Source of the DNA: Devosia aquimaris
Lineage (GTDB): Bacteria; Pseudomonadota; Alphaproteobacteria; Rhizobiales; Devosiaceae
NCBI RefSeq assembly: GCF_020169335.1
Contig: NZ_JAIEZN010000001.1
Span: forward strand, 62,001-126,000
Reading direction: 5' to 3'
DNA length: 64,000 bases
Translations under genes and position numbers: made by a program
Notes under the pieces: model-generated
The model's database searches: none
Told to the model about the DNA's origin: nothing
What the model saw: only the letters and a program-made list of their open reading frames with translations
Shown here: positions 45,665-54,346 of the stretch, piece by piece
Layout: each line of letters starts with the position of its first letter
How positions within the stretch are numbered: position 1 is the stretch's first letter

Positions 45665-47164
45665 TCAGTGCCCTTTTTGCGCCAGATAGGTCTCGAGCGC
45701 CATCACATCTTCCGCCCCCACCTTGAGGCCAATCTTGGTGCGCCGCCACAGGATATCCTGCGCCGTGCGCGCCCATTCATGGGCCACCAGATAGTCGACT
45801 TCGGCGGCATAGAGGTCCCAACCGAAGTGCTGGCCGAGGTCCGCCACGGTCTGCGCTGTCCCCAGCAGCACGCGGGCCTTGGTGCCATAGAGCCGCATCA
45901 GCCGGCGCAGCAGGGTCTGGGGCAGGCCCGGATAGTCCTTGCCCAACCGGCGCACCTCGGTGTCAAAACCCAGCGTGGGGAAATCACCGCCCGGCAGCGT
46001 GCTCTTCTTGGTCCAGGGCTCGCCCTTCTTGCCCAGCACGTCCTCGATCTTTTCCAGCACCGATTCCGCCAGCCGGCGCGACGTGGTCAGCTTGCCGCCA
46101 AACACATTGATGGCTGCGCCCGTCGCGGCATCGCCATCGACCTTGAGCACATAGTCGCGTGTCGCTTCCTGCGCCGCGCTGGCGCCATCATCGAACAACG
46201 GCCGCACGCCCGAATAGGCCCAGTGGATGTCGTCGCGCTTGAGAGGCTTGGCGAAATACTCGCTCGCGGCACTCAGCAGATAGTCGGTCTCCTGCTCGGA
46301 GATTTTCACGTCCTTGGGGTCGCCGTCATAGTCCTGGTCGGTGGTGCCGATCAGCGTGTAGTCATTCTCATAGGGAATGGCGAAGATGATGCGGCCGTCC
46401 GCATTCTGGAAGATATAGCAGCGGTCGTGGTCATAGAGCTTGTGCACCACCAGGTGACTGCCCTTGACCAGCCGCACATTGTGCGCGCCGTTCTTGCCCA
46501 TCGCCCCGGTGATCACGTCATCCACCCAGGGCCCCGCGGCATTGACCACCAGCTTGGCCCGCACGGTTTGCCGGCCGGCTTCGCCATCGAGGTCGATCAC
46601 CCAGCCACCGCCATCGCGGCGCACGCTGGTCACCTTGGTGCGCACATGGATGGCCGCGCCCTTGTCCGCCGCGTCACGGGCATTGAGCACCACGAAGCGC
46701 GCATCATCCACCCAGCAGTCGGAATATTCAAAACCCAGCTTGTAGCCAGTCTTGAGCGGCGTGCCGGTCTCGTGCTTGCGCAGGTCCAGCGTCTTGGTCG
46801 GCGGCAACAGGCGCCGGCCGCCCATATAGTCATACATCGCCAGCCCAGCCCGCAGGATCATCGCCGGGCGCAGGCCCTTGTGGTGCGGCAGCACGAAGCG
46901 CAGCGGCCAGATGATATGCGGCGCTGCCGCCCACAGCACTTCGCGCTCAGCCAGCGCTTCGTGCACCAGGCGGAATTCGTAGTGCTCGAGATAGCGCAGT
47001 CCGCCATGCACAAGCTTGGTGGCCGCCGACGACGTGCCCGAGGCCAGATCGTTCATCTCGGCCAGCGCCACGCTAAAGCCACGACCAACCGCATCGCGCG
47101 CTACGCTGGCGCCATTGATGCCGCCGCCAATGACGAAAATATCCACGCTTGCGTCGCTGCTCAT
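45665..47164 (-). CDS. glpD: aerobic glycerol-3-phosphate dehydrogenase
   Basis: FAD enzyme of 499 residues on the inner membrane. It oxidises glycerol 3-phosphate to dihydroxyacetone phosphate and passes electrons to ubiquinone. It has the dinucleotide fold VIGGGINGASVARDAVGRG (about 11-29), the family motif SSAATKLVHGGLRYLEHYEF, and the C-terminal DAO_C domain (about 380-495). First gene of the glpD-glpK unit. The upstream region 47165-47335 is a divergent promoter region shared with the AEC carrier. Confidence 0.97.
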   Translation of the reverse strand: MSSDASVDIFVIGGGINGASVARDAVGRGFSVALAEMNDLASGTSSAATKLVHGGLRYLEHYEFRLVHEALAEREVLWAAAPHIIWPLRFVLPHHKGLRPAMILRAGLAMYDYMGGRRLLPPTKTLDLRKHETGTPLKTGYKLGFEYSDCWVDDARFVVLNARDAADKGAAIHVRTKVTSVRRDGGGWVIDLDGEAGRQTVRAKLVVNAAGPWVDDVITGAMGKNGAHNVRLVKGSHLVVHKLYDHDRCYIFQNADGRIIFAIPYENDYTLIGTTDQDYDGDPKDVKISEQETDYLLSAASEYFAKPLKRDDIHWAYSGVRPLFDDGASAAQEATRDYVLKVDGDAATGAAINVFGGKLTTSRRLAESVLEKIEDVLGKKGEPWTKKSTLPGGDFPTLGFDTEVRRLGKDYPGLPQTLLRRLMRLYGTKARVLLGTAQTVADLGQHFGWDLYAAEVDYLVAHEWARTAQDILWRRTKIGLKVGAEDVMALETYLAQKGH

Positions 47165-47335
47165 TCCCGCTCCTCAGGTTTGTTTCGTTTATAGGCGTTT
47201 TGATTTCGGATTGGAAGAAGAGGCTTTCGTTTTCTGATCCTGCTGGCCGGCACATTCTACCATACCAGCGCGGCATTGACCCATGTGGCGAGCCAGCGTA
47301 GGGCAGGGGACCTTCAGGCCATCGAAAGCCCGGCG

Positions 47336-48271
47336 ATGCTCAGCATCATCAGCGTCATCCTGCCCATTTTTGCGTTGATGGCCTTTGGCTTCAGCGCCGT
47401 CCGGCTGCGCCTGTTCCCAGCCGATGGCATCAAGAGTCTGATCGCCTTCGTTAACAACTTTGCGACGCCCTGCCTGCTGTTTCACTCTTTGCTGACCAGC
47501 GATTTCGCCTCTGCCTTCAACATCGCCATCATTGGCCCGTTCTACATTGGCGCTGCGATCTGCTTTGGCCTGGGCATCGTCATCGCGCGCCGCTTCTTTG
47601 GCAATGCGCCCGGCGAATCGGTCGCCGTCGGCTTTTCGGGCACCTTCACCAATACGGTGCTGGTGGGCCTGCCCATCATGACGCGCGCCTATGGCCAGCA
47701 GTCACTGGCCGTGACGCTCTCCATCATTGGCCTGCATGGCGCCATCCTTCTCACCCTGGGCATGGTGACCATGGAGCTGATGCGCCGCGACGGCGCTTCG
47801 CTCGGCCAGACCCTCGTCACGGCGGGCAAGCGCGTCGCGTCCAATCCGCTGATCTGGGGCATAGCCGCCGGCATGGTCGGCTATTTCTCCGGCCTCAAGC
47901 TGGTCGAGCCGGCCGAGGCCTTTTTCGTCATGATGAGCCAGGCGGTGGTCCCCGCAGCGCTGTTCGGCATCGGCGGGGCGCTCAACGAATTCAAGCTCTC
48001 CGAGAACTGGCGCCAGGCGCTGGTCGCCTCGCTGATCAAGCTCATCGTTCACCCGGCCATCGCCTATGTGCTGATGATCTGGGTGCTCCATGTGCCCATG
48101 GAAATCGCCCGCTATGGCATTCTGCTCTCGGCTATGCCGGCGGGCGTCAATGTCTATGTCTTTGCCACCTACTACAATCGCGGTGTCAGCGTTGCCGCCA
48201 ACACCATCCTGATTGCCACCGTGGCCTCGGCGCTCACCATCTCGGGCTGGCTCTATATTCTCAGTCTCTAG
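47336..48271 (+). CDS. AEC-family (auxin efflux carrier-type) transporter
   Basis: An inner-membrane carrier of 311 residues with about ten helices in two inverted halves. MLSIISVILPIFALMAFGFS opens the first; a mid-loop GKRVASNPLIWGIAAG and a C-terminal half with AMPAGVNVYVFATYYNRG follow, the family's crossed-helix motifs. Bacterial members often move malonate, malate or other small acids. The upstream 60 bp of open frame is ignored because the MLS start fits helix 1. The substrate is unknown. Confidence 0.92.
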   Translation: MLSIISVILPIFALMAFGFSAVRLRLFPADGIKSLIAFVNNFATPCLLFHSLLTSDFASAFNIAIIGPFYIGAAICFGLGIVIARRFFGNAPGESVAVGFSGTFTNTVLVGLPIMTRAYGQQSLAVTLSIIGLHGAILLTLGMVTMELMRRDGASLGQTLVTAGKRVASNPLIWGIAAGMVGYFSGLKLVEPAEAFFVMMSQAVVPAALFGIGGALNEFKLSENWRQALVASLIKLIVHPAIAYVLMIWVLHVPMEIARYGILLSAMPAGVNVYVFATYYNRGVSVAANTILIATVASALTISGWLYILSL

Positions 48272-48738
48272 CCCTCGACCAGCCGCGCCAGCTGCGCCGC
48301 CACGCTGCCCCAGCCGTCCATGAAGCCCAGTTCGCTATGCATGTCCCGATCGTCCGGGCTCTTGTGCATCACATGGGCGCGATAGGCCGTGCCTTCGATG
48401 TCCTCGTCCAGCGTGATGATGGCAGTGATGAACGGGTCAGCCGCCGGTCGCCAATTGCCAATCAGCGCCGTGGTGAACACCAGCTGCCGATTGGGCTGAA
48501 TGTCGAGATAGCAGGCCTGCATATGCGGACCAAACGCGCCGCCATTCTCGCGTATTTCTGTCACCAGCGCGCCGCCGGGGCGGAAGTCCATTTCGACCAC
48601 GCGGCATTGTGCCGGCGCCGGAACCCACCAGCGCGCGAACAGATCCGGGCGCGCCCAGGCTTCCCACACTCGTTCGCGCGGCGCCTTGATGACGCGTGCG
48701 ATTTCGAGATCTCGCTGGGGATCGAAAAATGCTGTCAC
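48268..48738 (-). CDS. SRPBCC / AHSA1-like domain protein
   Basis: A 156-residue START-like hydrophobic-pocket protein. IARVIKAPRERVWEAWARPDLFARWW (beginning near residue 13) is the typical AHSA1-family opening, and the closing MDGWGSVAAQLARLVEG the usual end. It is coupled to the preceding ArsR gene by a GTGA overlap, which sets the GTG start. Such ArsR-SRPBCC pairs are common and poorly understood; the partner ligand is unknown. It is convergent with the AEC gene (stops overlap). Confidence 0.9.
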   Translation of the reverse strand: MTAFFDPQRDLEIARVIKAPRERVWEAWARPDLFARWWVPAPAQCRVVEMDFRPGGALVTEIRENGGAFGPHMQACYLDIQPNRQLVFTTALIGNWRPAADPFITAIITLDEDIEGTAYRAHVMHKSPDDRDMHSELGFMDGWGSVAAQLARLVEG

Positions 48739-49079
48739 GCTGAGGGGTCCTTGTCTTTCGGCTGCGTCAACAGCCGTTCCAGCCTGTCTGTGCGGCCATT
48801 CCACAGGGTGCGCTGGTCGGCCAGCCAGCCATCCACCAGCGCCAGGCGCTGCGGATCGATGGCGCAATGGCGCACCCGCCCGCTCTTGCGCGTGCGGATA
48901 AGTCCGCACGATTCCAGCATGGTGATGTGTTTCATGAATGAGGGCAGGGCCATATCGAACGGCATGGCCAGTTCGCCCACACTTGCCGGCCCGTGTCCGA
49001 GTCGTTCCAGCACCGCCCGTCGCGTCGGATCTGCAAGGGCTTGGAAGATGCTGTCCAGGCTATGCGAAAACTGTTCCAT
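48735..49079 (-). CDS. ArsR-family transcriptional regulator
   Basis: A 114-residue winged-helix repressor, with LADPTRRAVLERLGHGPASV (about 16-35) and the recognition helix region MALPSFMKHITMLESCGLI (about 44-62). There is no Cys metal site of the ArsR/SmtB kind, so it is probably not a metal sensor. It is the first gene of a pair with the SRPBCC protein, which it likely controls. Confidence 0.92.
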   Translation of the reverse strand: MEQFSHSLDSIFQALADPTRRAVLERLGHGPASVGELAMPFDMALPSFMKHITMLESCGLIRTRKSGRVRHCAIDPQRLALVDGWLADQRTLWNGRTDRLERLLTQPKDKDPSA

Positions 49080-49166
49080 AAGGCTAACTATCAGAACGCG
49101 ATACTAAGTGAAATAGCTAACTATAGCGAATTATGGCATTTGGCGTCCGACAGGTCTTCTGCCGTT

Positions 49167-50003
49167 TCAGGCGATGCTGACGACCGCCTCCTGCATAGCA
49201 ACGCCATCGCCAGCCGGCACAATCCGCAGTGGCGTGGTTGTCAGGCCGTCCAGACCGGCGGCAAGCCGCACGTGACGGTCCGTCGGGCAGAGCTGCAGCG
49301 TTGGATCAAACCCGATCCAGCCCAGCCTGTCGTCAAAGGCTTCGGCCCAGGCATGAAAGCCCGTCAGCTTGTCCTCCGCCTCGGGGCCGCCCGGTGCAAG
49401 GTAGCCGGTGACGTAGCGTGCCGGAATGTCCAGCGCCCGACAGCTGCCGATGAAGGCATGCGCCAGGTCGGCGGCGCTGGCCGGTGGCCGGGCCGTTTGT
49501 CCGCTCGCCGTACCCTGGCTTTGGCTCTGCGCGCCATCGGCGCTCATCTGGGTCTGGCTCTGCTCCCCGGCATCGGCCACGCCCAGCGTCTCACCGACGC
49601 GCGCCATCAGCGCATGCAGGATGTCGATGCGGTTGTCCTTGCTGCTGCGGAACTTGCCATACAGCGTCACCGGCGGCCGGGTCAGCGCTGTGACACGCTT
49701 GTAGAGGGCCGCGACGGGCTCGCCACTCACCCGGCCGAGCACGCCGTGCCGGTCCGTCGTGGTCACCTCTCCGCGCACTGTCACCAGCAGCGTCCCCTCC
49801 GGCCGCGCCTGGTTCACCAGATGCACGCTGTTGCCATAGGCATCGGCGAAACGCGCCGCATTGCCGATGCCGGGCATCTCCACGCTCCAGCTGTCCACGC
49901 TCTGGCTGGGCCCGTTGATGGGCGTCAGCATCACCTGCAACACGGCATGGACCGTGCCGGCTGGCGGCGTGACGCTCAGTTGGTGTTCGATCGAGATGCG
50001 CAT
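49167..50003 (-). CDS. transglutaminase-like protein lacking the catalytic Cys
   Basis: A 278-residue protein with a transglutaminase-like beta-domain N-terminus (about 1-110) and a C-terminal core. Homologues have GVCQDHAHLFIAAARSLGIP before ARYVSGYL; here the matching stretch is ASAADLAHAFIGSCRALDIP, so Ala177 stands where the catalytic Cys belongs. His217 (FHAWAEAFDD) and Asp233 (GFDPT) are kept. Before it, residues 146-175 form a Gln/Ser/Ala-rich low-complexity insert. It shares its start base with the alpha-E gene stop and lies in the ATP-grasp/alpha-E operon. It may be a binding or structural partner rather than a protease or transamidase. Confidence 0.85.
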   Translation of the reverse strand: MRISIEHQLSVTPPAGTVHAVLQVMLTPINGPSQSVDSWSVEMPGIGNAARFADAYGNSVHLVNQARPEGTLLVTVRGEVTTTDRHGVLGRVSGEPVAALYKRVTALTRPPVTLYGKFRSSKDNRIDILHALMARVGETLGVADAGEQSQTQMSADGAQSQSQGTASGQTARPPASAADLAHAFIGSCRALDIPARYVTGYLAPGGPEAEDKLTGFHAWAEAFDDRLGWIGFDPTLQLCPTDRHVRLAAGLDGLTTTPLRIVPAGDGVAMQEAVVSIA

Positions 50004-50953
50004 CAGTAAAAATTATAGCTTTCTGACAGCGTGTCCGACACGCGGTTGTTGCGGGCGATGAATTCGGTCAGGAATTCATGCAGGCCGTAGGTGAAGATGG
50101 TGTCCATGTCCGTGCCATCCACCATGCTGCGCAACTGGCTTGCGGCCTCGTCGCAGCTTTGCTTCTGACCATAGAACTGGCTCAGCGTCGCCAGATTGTC
50201 CTCGATGTACTTTGCGCAGAAGATCAGCGAGCGCGGCATTTCCGGTCGCAGGATCAGGAAGTCGGCGATGTTATGCGCCTTGTAGCGGTCATGATAGACA
50301 TGGCGGTAGCTGCGATGGGCCGACGCGGCCCGCAGGATCAGCGTCCATTGCTGGATGTCGAGATCGCCGCCCACCATCTTCGCGCGCGGCAGCAGCACGT
50401 AATATTTCATGTCGAGGATGCGCGCCGTATTGTCGGCCCGCTCGATGAAATTGCCCGCCTGCAGGAAGGCAAAGCCATCGTCGCGCAGGATCGTGCCCAG
50501 CAGCGCGCCGCGGAACTGGTGCCCGATGTCCTTGACCCATTCGAGCAGGCCCAGCAGCTTGGCCCCGCGCACGTCGCGCGGCTTGATCTGGGAAAATTCC
50601 AGCCAGGCCGAATTGATCGACTCCCACATGTCGCTGGTGATCGCCGTGCGCACCGAGCGCGCATTGGTGCGCGCCGCCAACAGGCATGAATAGACCGAAC
50701 TGAAGTTGTCCGGGTCGAACATCATGAAATTGGCCACGGTGTCCACATCGGCCACGCGGTCCTTGCTGGCAAAGGCCTCGTCGACCTCGGCCGCCTGCAT
50801 CATGGACACCAGGTGCTCCGATGCCCCGCCTTCGCGCCGACTGGTCAGGCTCATGCGATAGCCCACCTCAAGCAGGCGGGCCATGTTCTCCGCCCGCTCC
50901 ACATAGCGGCTGAGCCAGAACAGGTTCTGTGCCGTCCGTCCCAACATGGTCAT
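50003..50953 (-). CDS. alpha-E domain protein (DUF403)
   Basis: A 316-residue all-helical protein. MLGRTAQNLFWLSRYVERAE is the family hallmark opening, and KYIEDNLATLSQFYG lies in the last third. It is always found next to a circularly permuted ATP-grasp enzyme and often a transglutaminase. The activity is unknown; a peptide-ligation or modification system has been suggested for such operons by others. It is encoded 73 bp after the ATP-grasp gene. Confidence 0.93.
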   Translation of the reverse strand: MTMLGRTAQNLFWLSRYVERAENMARLLEVGYRMSLTSRREGGASEHLVSMMQAAEVDEAFASKDRVADVDTVANFMMFDPDNFSSVYSCLLAARTNARSVRTAITSDMWESINSAWLEFSQIKPRDVRGAKLLGLLEWVKDIGHQFRGALLGTILRDDGFAFLQAGNFIERADNTARILDMKYYVLLPRAKMVGGDLDIQQWTLILRAASAHRSYRHVYHDRYKAHNIADFLILRPEMPRSLIFCAKYIEDNLATLSQFYGQKQSCDEAASQLRSMVDGTDMDTIFTYGLHEFLTEFIARNNRVSDTLSESYNFY

Positions 50954-51026
50954 GGGGTCGCCCCCCTTGTGACCAGGTATGGAAGGCAGAACGATACATG
51001 CTGTTTTCGAATGCTAGACTTCATCT

Positions 51027-52448
51027 TCAATCTTCCAGCACCCAGGTGTCTTTCGTGCCGCCGCCCTGGCTGGAGTTGACCACCAGCGAGCCTTTCTTGA
51101 GCGCCACGCGTGTCAGGCCCCCGGGCGTGATGCGCACTTCGTCGCCGATCAGCACATAGGGCCGCAGGTCGACATGGCGCGGTGCAATGCCGGCGTTCAC
51201 ATAGGTCGGGCAGGTGGACAGGGCCAACGTCGGCTGCACGATGTAATTGTCCGGCCGTGCTTCGATCTTCTTGCGGAATTCGGCGTGCATGGCCTTGGTC
51301 GAGGTCGGCCCCACCATCATGCCGTAGCCGCCCGAACCGTGCACTTCCTTGACCACCAGGTCGCCGATATTGGACAGCACCCAGTTGCGCTGTTCCTCGT
51401 CGGTGCAGTTGTAGGTCGGCACGTTCTGCAGCAGCGCCTTTTCCCCGAGATAGAACTCGATGATCTCGGGCACATAGGTATAGACCGCCTTGTCGTCGGC
51501 AATGCCGGTGCCCGGCGCATTGACCAGCGTCACATTGCCGGCGCGATAGGCGTCGAACAGCCCCGGCACGCCCAGCATCGAGCCAGGGTTGAACGTCAGC
51601 GGGTCAAGATAATCATCGTCGATGCGCCGATAGATCACGTCCACACGCTCGGGGCCCGTGGTGGTGCGCATATAGACCTTGCCGCCATCGACAAACAGGT
51701 CCGGCCCCTCGCACAGCGTTGCGCCCATCTGGTCGGCCAGGAACGAATGCTCGAAATAGGCCGAGTTATAGATGCCCGGGGTCAGCACCACGATATTGGG
51801 CGACGCACTGGCATTGGCCGGCGCCACGCTTTCCAGCGTCCGGCGCAGGTTTTCCGGGTAGTTCTCGACCGGCGCAACCTTCTGTCGCTGGAACAAGTCC
51901 GGCGCCAGGATCATCATCGCCTCGCGGTCTTCCAGCATGTAGGAAACGCCCGAGGGGGTGCGCAGATTGTCTTCCAGAACATAGAACGCGTCCGGGCCCA
52001 CCCGCACGATGTCCACGCCGATGATATGGGCATAGATGCCGCGCGCCGGCTCCAGCCCCATCATCTCGGGGCAGAAGGCCTCGTTCTGCAGGATCAGCTT
52101 GTCCGGGATGCGGCCCGCCTTGAGGATCTCCTGGCGGTGATAGATATCATAGAGAAAGGCGTTGAGCGCCTTCACCCTCTGTTCGATGCCCTTGGACAGG
52201 CGCCGCCATTCCTGCGCGGCAATGATGCGGGGGATCACGTCAAAAGGGATCACCTTTTCCGTGCCCTCGGCAGATCCATAGACCGCAAAGGTGATGCCCA
52301 GCTTGCGGAAGATTGCCTCCGCATCCGACTGCATCAGCGTCAGCGCCTTGTCGGGCTGCTCCTCAAGCCATTGCGCCAGCGCCCGATAAGGTTCGCGGAC
52401 GCTGCCATCCGGATTGTACATTTCGTCAAACGGCGGATTTTCGGCCAT
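51027..52448 (-). CDS. circularly permuted type 2 ATP-grasp protein (DUF404/407)
   Basis: A 473-residue ATP-dependent ligase-like enzyme. The region AYRAGNVTLVNAPGTGIADDKAVYTYVPEII and the later VVKEVHGSGGYGMMVGP contain the Asp, Lys and Gly-loop residues of the ATP-grasp site. The start MAENPPFDEMYNPDGSVREP is typical. It should join a carboxylate to an amine in an unknown substrate. It is the first gene of the operon; the 204 bp between it and the divergent dehydrogenase gene contain the promoters. Confidence 0.93.
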   Translation of the reverse strand: MAENPPFDEMYNPDGSVREPYRALAQWLEEQPDKALTLMQSDAEAIFRKLGITFAVYGSAEGTEKVIPFDVIPRIIAAQEWRRLSKGIEQRVKALNAFLYDIYHRQEILKAGRIPDKLILQNEAFCPEMMGLEPARGIYAHIIGVDIVRVGPDAFYVLEDNLRTPSGVSYMLEDREAMMILAPDLFQRQKVAPVENYPENLRRTLESVAPANASASPNIVVLTPGIYNSAYFEHSFLADQMGATLCEGPDLFVDGGKVYMRTTTGPERVDVIYRRIDDDYLDPLTFNPGSMLGVPGLFDAYRAGNVTLVNAPGTGIADDKAVYTYVPEIIEFYLGEKALLQNVPTYNCTDEEQRNWVLSNIGDLVVKEVHGSGGYGMMVGPTSTKAMHAEFRKKIEARPDNYIVQPTLALSTCPTYVNAGIAPRHVDLRPYVLIGDEVRITPGGLTRVALKKGSLVVNSSQGGGTKDTWVLED

Positions 52449-52652
52449 TCTACTCCGAGTGGTGTGCGGCTCGTCCCATCGCCTTCACATTGCTACACAT
52501 TTGTAAGCATCCGTCCAGCCGCCATCGCGGCACAGACTCGATTGCCCGCTGTGAAGGCCGTGCATGTCGCTTTCTGACGCCTGGCGCCCAAGTTGGGCTT
52601 GCGATGGCAGGCCCACCCGCTAAGCTGCGCGCCAAAACAAAAGGACGTGCCC

Positions 52653-53591
52653 ATGACCAAGCCCGCCATCGACATCCTGCAGACCCACAAGCTGCTGGCA
52701 TCCTGCGAGGCGGGCCTGGCCGAGCGCTACACCGTCCACAAGCTGCATGAGGCATCCGACCGCGCCGCCTTTTTGGCCGAGGTCGGCCCGCGTATCCGCG
52801 CCATCGCCGGCGGCAATGTCGATTCCGCGCTGATCGCCCAGCTCCCCGCGCTCGAGATCGTCGCCAATTTCGGCGTCGGCTACGACAGCATCGACACCGC
52901 TGCGGCGCGGGCCGCCAATGTGCGCGTCACCAATACGCCCAGTGTGCTCAACGATGCCGTGGCCGAGCTCACCATCGGGCTGATGGTCGCTTTGGCGCGC
53001 CGCATTCCCCAGGCCGACCAGTTCGTGCGCCAGGGCAAGTGGCCCAACGCCGGCTTTGGCCTCTTTTCCGAGCTCACCGGCAAGACCGTGGGCATTCTCG
53101 GTCTGGGCCGCATCGGTAAGGAGATCGCCACAAGGGCTCAGGCCATGAAGATGCGCGTGGTCTATTACGGCCGCAAGCGGCAGCCTACCGAGCCACATAT
53201 CTTCTACGACAATCTGGTCGACATGGCCCGCGACAGCGACTGGCTGGTGATCATTGCCCCCGGCGGCAAGGGAACCGAAGGCATCGTCAGCCGCGAGGTG
53301 CTCACCGCCCTTGGCCCCAAGGGCAGGCTGGTCAACGTCGCCCGCGGCACGCTCGTGGATGAACAGGCTATGCTCGAGCTGCTGCAGTCCGGCGGCCTGG
53401 GTGGCGCGGCGCTCGACGTGTTTGTCGATGAGCCCAATGTTCCCGCGGCCTTCTTCGGCCTCGACAATGTGGTGCTCTCGCCCCATCAGGGCAGCGCGAC
53501 AACCCAGACGCGCGACGCCATGGGCGCCCTGGTCATCGCCAATCTCGACGCGCATTTCGCCGGAGAGCCGCTGCTGAGCGCGGTGGTCTGA
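52653..53591 (+). CDS. D-isomer-specific 2-hydroxyacid dehydrogenase
   Basis: NAD(P)-dependent oxidoreductase of 312 residues (start MTKPAIDIL; the upstream 60 bp of open frame is not needed). The cofactor loop is LGLGRIGKEIATRAQAM (about 151). The catalytic Arg is in VNVARGTLVDE, Glu in FVDEPNVP and His in SPHQGSAT, the full triad. It likely reduces glyoxylate or hydroxypyruvate, the most common role of this group. It is followed after 2 bp by a GST gene, so they are one transcript. Confidence 0.94.
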   Translation: MTKPAIDILQTHKLLASCEAGLAERYTVHKLHEASDRAAFLAEVGPRIRAIAGGNVDSALIAQLPALEIVANFGVGYDSIDTAAARAANVRVTNTPSVLNDAVAELTIGLMVALARRIPQADQFVRQGKWPNAGFGLFSELTGKTVGILGLGRIGKEIATRAQAMKMRVVYYGRKRQPTEPHIFYDNLVDMARDSDWLVIIAPGGKGTEGIVSREVLTALGPKGRLVNVARGTLVDEQAMLELLQSGGLGGAALDVFVDEPNVPAAFFGLDNVVLSPHQGSATTQTRDAMGALVIANLDAHFAGEPLLSAVV

Positions 53592-53593
53592 CC

Positions 53594-54211
53594 ATGCTGA
53601 CGCTCTATGGTGGCAAGCGCTCGCCCTTCGTCCGCCGCGTGGCCATCTGGATGGCCCTCCAGGGCACGCCCTACACGCGTGAGGTTGCCGACATCTTCGG
53701 CGCCGACTTCGAGAGCTTTTCCGCCCGCAATCCGCTGGTCCGCGTTCCGGTGTTGACCACCCCGCATGGCGATCTCATCGAGACCGCGGCCATCATCGAC
53801 TATCTCGAAACCTCCGCCGCTCCCGATCAGCGCCTTCTGCCTGCTGCCGGCGCCGAGCGTGTGGCCTGTCTGCAGGTCATCGCCCTCGCCAATGCCATTG
53901 CCGAAAAGGGCGTGGCCTATGTCTACGAGACCGAGCGGCGGCCAGCAGAATTGGTCTGGCAGGCCTGGGTCGAGCGTCTGGCAACCCAGTTGCGGCAAGG
54001 CCTTGCATCTCTGGAGGCACAGGCGCCGGAATCGGGCTGGTTTGGTGGTGACGCGCCCAATGGCGCCGACGCTGCAGTGGTCGCGACGGTGGATTTCCTG
54101 GGTACGATTGCCGATTTTTCCGACGCAACCGGGCGGCCGCGCCTGGACGCCCTGGCCCGGCGAAGCCTCGATATCCCCGCCTTCGCCGCGTCTCATCCAA
54201 CCGCTTCGTGA
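53594..54211 (+). CDS. glutathione S-transferase family protein
   Basis: A 205-residue protein with a thioredoxin-fold N-terminal domain (about 1-80: MLTLYGGKRSPFVRRVAIWM, and PVLTTP with the cis-Pro, ETAAIIDYL) and an all-helical C-terminal domain. The Ser in KRSPF is the likely glutathione-activating residue. It may work with the upstream dehydrogenase in detoxifying a reactive carbonyl; the substrate is unknown. Confidence 0.93.
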   Translation: MLTLYGGKRSPFVRRVAIWMALQGTPYTREVADIFGADFESFSARNPLVRVPVLTTPHGDLIETAAIIDYLETSAAPDQRLLPAAGAERVACLQVIALANAIAEKGVAYVYETERRPAELVWQAWVERLATQLRQGLASLEAQAPESGWFGGDAPNGADAAVVATVDFLGTIADFSDATGRPRLDALARRSLDIPAFAASHPTAS

Positions 54212-54346
54212 TCCGCCCACCCTGCTTTGGGGGAACGGCAAACCTGCGTGCCCAGGGTTTCCCTCCACCGCTTTGACTGGTTAGGGTTCATGCAAGCCGG
54301 GTGCATGGTTGCGACTCGGTCCTGGGCAGTGGACGGAGTTCTGGCG

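Noticed and set aside
45623..47194. 523-residue open frame antisense to glpD
   Set aside because: Opposite-strand artefact of a strongly supported glpD. It has no start-site support and no recognisable motif.
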